From: an uncultured Clostridia bacterium
Lineage (GTDB): Bacteria; Bacillota; Clostridia; Christensenellales; Borkfalkiaceae
Assembly (NCBI GenBank): GCA_947581885.1
Contig: CANPWF010000100.1
Location: 1-6,533, forward strand
DNA: 6,533 bases
Direction: 5' to 3'
How positions within the stretch are numbered: position 1 is the stretch's first letter; each line of letters starts with the position of its first letter. Shown here in pieces: positions 6,292-6,533 of the stretch. A model generated the notes under the pieces. It saw nothing but the letters and a program-made list of their open reading frames with translations, ran no database searches and was not told the origin of the DNA. Position numbers and translations under genes: made by a program.

Positions 6292-6334
6292 CCGTGCCCG
6301 CCCCGATTCCGTCGGGGCGGGCACGGTTCTTTTT
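6292..6334 (+). terminator. Intrinsic (Rho-independent) terminator of the operon
   Basis: A perfect 15-bp GC-rich stem pairs 6292-6306 with 6312-6326 around a 5-nt loop (TTCCG), followed by the U-rich tract TTCTTTTT (6327-6334). It starts 18 nt after the dehydratase stop codon. No A-tract precedes the stem, so it should act only on plus-strand transcripts. It separates the operon from the next transcription unit. Confidence 0.95.
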
Positions 6335-6381
6335 CGGCGTATTTTTTCCGAAAAAAAAGCGAAATTCCCTTTCAAAATTGC

Positions 6382-6410
6382 TTGACGAAAGAAAATCGAA
6401 ATGCTATGAT
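6382..6410 (+). promoter_or_regulatory. Strong promoter of the next transcription unit
   Basis: The -35 TTGACG (6382-6387) and -10 TATGAT (6405-6410) are separated by 17 bp. A TG dinucleotide at 6402-6403 adds an extended -10. Each hexamer is one base from consensus, and A/T-rich sequence lies upstream (about 6341-6380), as in UP elements. Transcription should start near 6417. It lies just after the operon terminator, so it opens an independent unit whose body lies beyond the window. Confidence 0.82.
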
Positions 6411-6417
6411 AAATAAG

Positions 6418-6533
6418 CTGTCTGCAAAGACAGTGCGGAACTTTCGTATCCGCACCCCGAAGGTTGACAACTGCATAGCAAGAAAGTAAAGAAGGAAAGG
6501 CAAGAAGATTCTTGAAAAAGAAAAGGTTAATAC
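6418..6533 (+). other. Structured leader, candidate rRNA-operon leader (incomplete)
   Basis: Downstream of the promoter are two adjacent hairpins: CTGTCT/AGACAG (6418-6423 with 6428-6433, loop GCAA) and GTGCGGA/TCCGCAC (6433-6439 with 6449-6455). They share G6433, so they compete or stack end to end. Next comes TTGACAACTGCATAGC (6464-6479), followed by purine-rich sequence to the window end. This resembles the conserved TTGAAAACTGCATA-type segment that I recall before 16S or 23S rRNA genes in many Firmicutes, linked to antitermination and processing. The last bases, GGTTAATAC, loosely resemble the start of 23S rRNA (GGTTAAG...). No rRNA body is in the window. An alternative is the untranslated leader of a protein gene. 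Confidence 0.4.

Noticed and set aside
6341..6358. A second terminator from TTTTTT-CCG-AAAAAA.
   Set aside because: The stem is only A/T pairs with a 3-nt loop and no following U-tract. It is better explained as A/T-rich DNA upstream of the 6382 promoter.
4483..6375. A 630-codon open frame on the minus strand opposite the dehydratase gene, with similar long antisense frames at 372-1280, 1099-2226 and 2790-4457.
   Set aside because: They lie opposite confidently identified genes and show no recognisable domains. Their His/Asp/Arg-rich composition is what antisense reading of GC-ending codons gives. No promoter or ribosome site was seen for them.
6464..6469. A second -35 box, TTGACA.
   Set aside because: No plausible -10 hexamer lies 16-18 bp downstream; the sequence there is purine-rich. 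It fits better as part of the leader segment.
6512..6533. A possible protein gene starting at TTG 6512, reading MKKKRLI, with AAGGAAAGG upstream (6492-6500).
   Set aside because: The peptide looks like a signal-sequence start, but the ribosome-site spacing is long (11 nt), and AGG, TTA and ATA codons are unlike the C/G-ending usage of the neighbouring genes. Only seven codons are visible, so it cannot be supported, though it remains the main alternative to an rRNA leader.

Overview
This window most likely comes from the chromosome of a GC-rich member of the Bacillota (class Clostridia, possibly an uncultured gut lineage). The evidence is indirect. There are two near-perfect vegetative (SigA/sigma-70 type) promoters in AT-rich intergenic DNA, good Shine-Dalgarno sites on three of the four genes, GlmM and GlmS of the usual bacterial type, and strongly C/G-ending codons. 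The rank below phylum is a guess.

Layout. Bases 1-404 hold no credible gene. They form a tandem array with a period of about 191 bp: two full copies plus the start of a third. Each copy contains a roughly 100-bp imperfect palindrome framed by the decamer GGGAGCCGAG and followed by a GGGGCGG-containing module. A textbook promoter (437-465; TTGACA, 17 bp, TATAAT) follows immediately and drives a short leader (about 472-533) that may be structured. It is followed by four tightly packed plus-strand genes: a stand-alone left-handed beta-helix acyltransferase related to the acetyltransferase half of GlmU (534-1202), glmM (1225-2589), glmS (2598-4403) and a membrane-bound nucleotide-sugar 4,6-dehydratase of the CapD/WbpM/PglF type (4408-6273). 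The gaps are 22, 8 and 4 nt, so this is almost certainly one operon. It ends at a strong intrinsic terminator (6292-6334).

The genes form a pathway. GlmS makes glucosamine-6-P from fructose-6-P and glutamine. GlmM converts it to glucosamine-1-P. The first gene has the residues expected of a GlcN-1-P acetyltransferase and could make GlcNAc-1-P. A uridylyltransferase encoded elsewhere would then yield UDP-GlcNAc, which the last enzyme could divert into 6-deoxy-amino sugars for capsule, surface glycan or protein glycosylation. The uridylyltransferase step is not encoded here.

After the terminator, a second strong promoter (6382-6410) starts a transcript with two adjacent hairpins and a segment resembling the pre-rRNA leader or spacer of Firmicutes. 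The window ends before its gene, which may be an rRNA gene.
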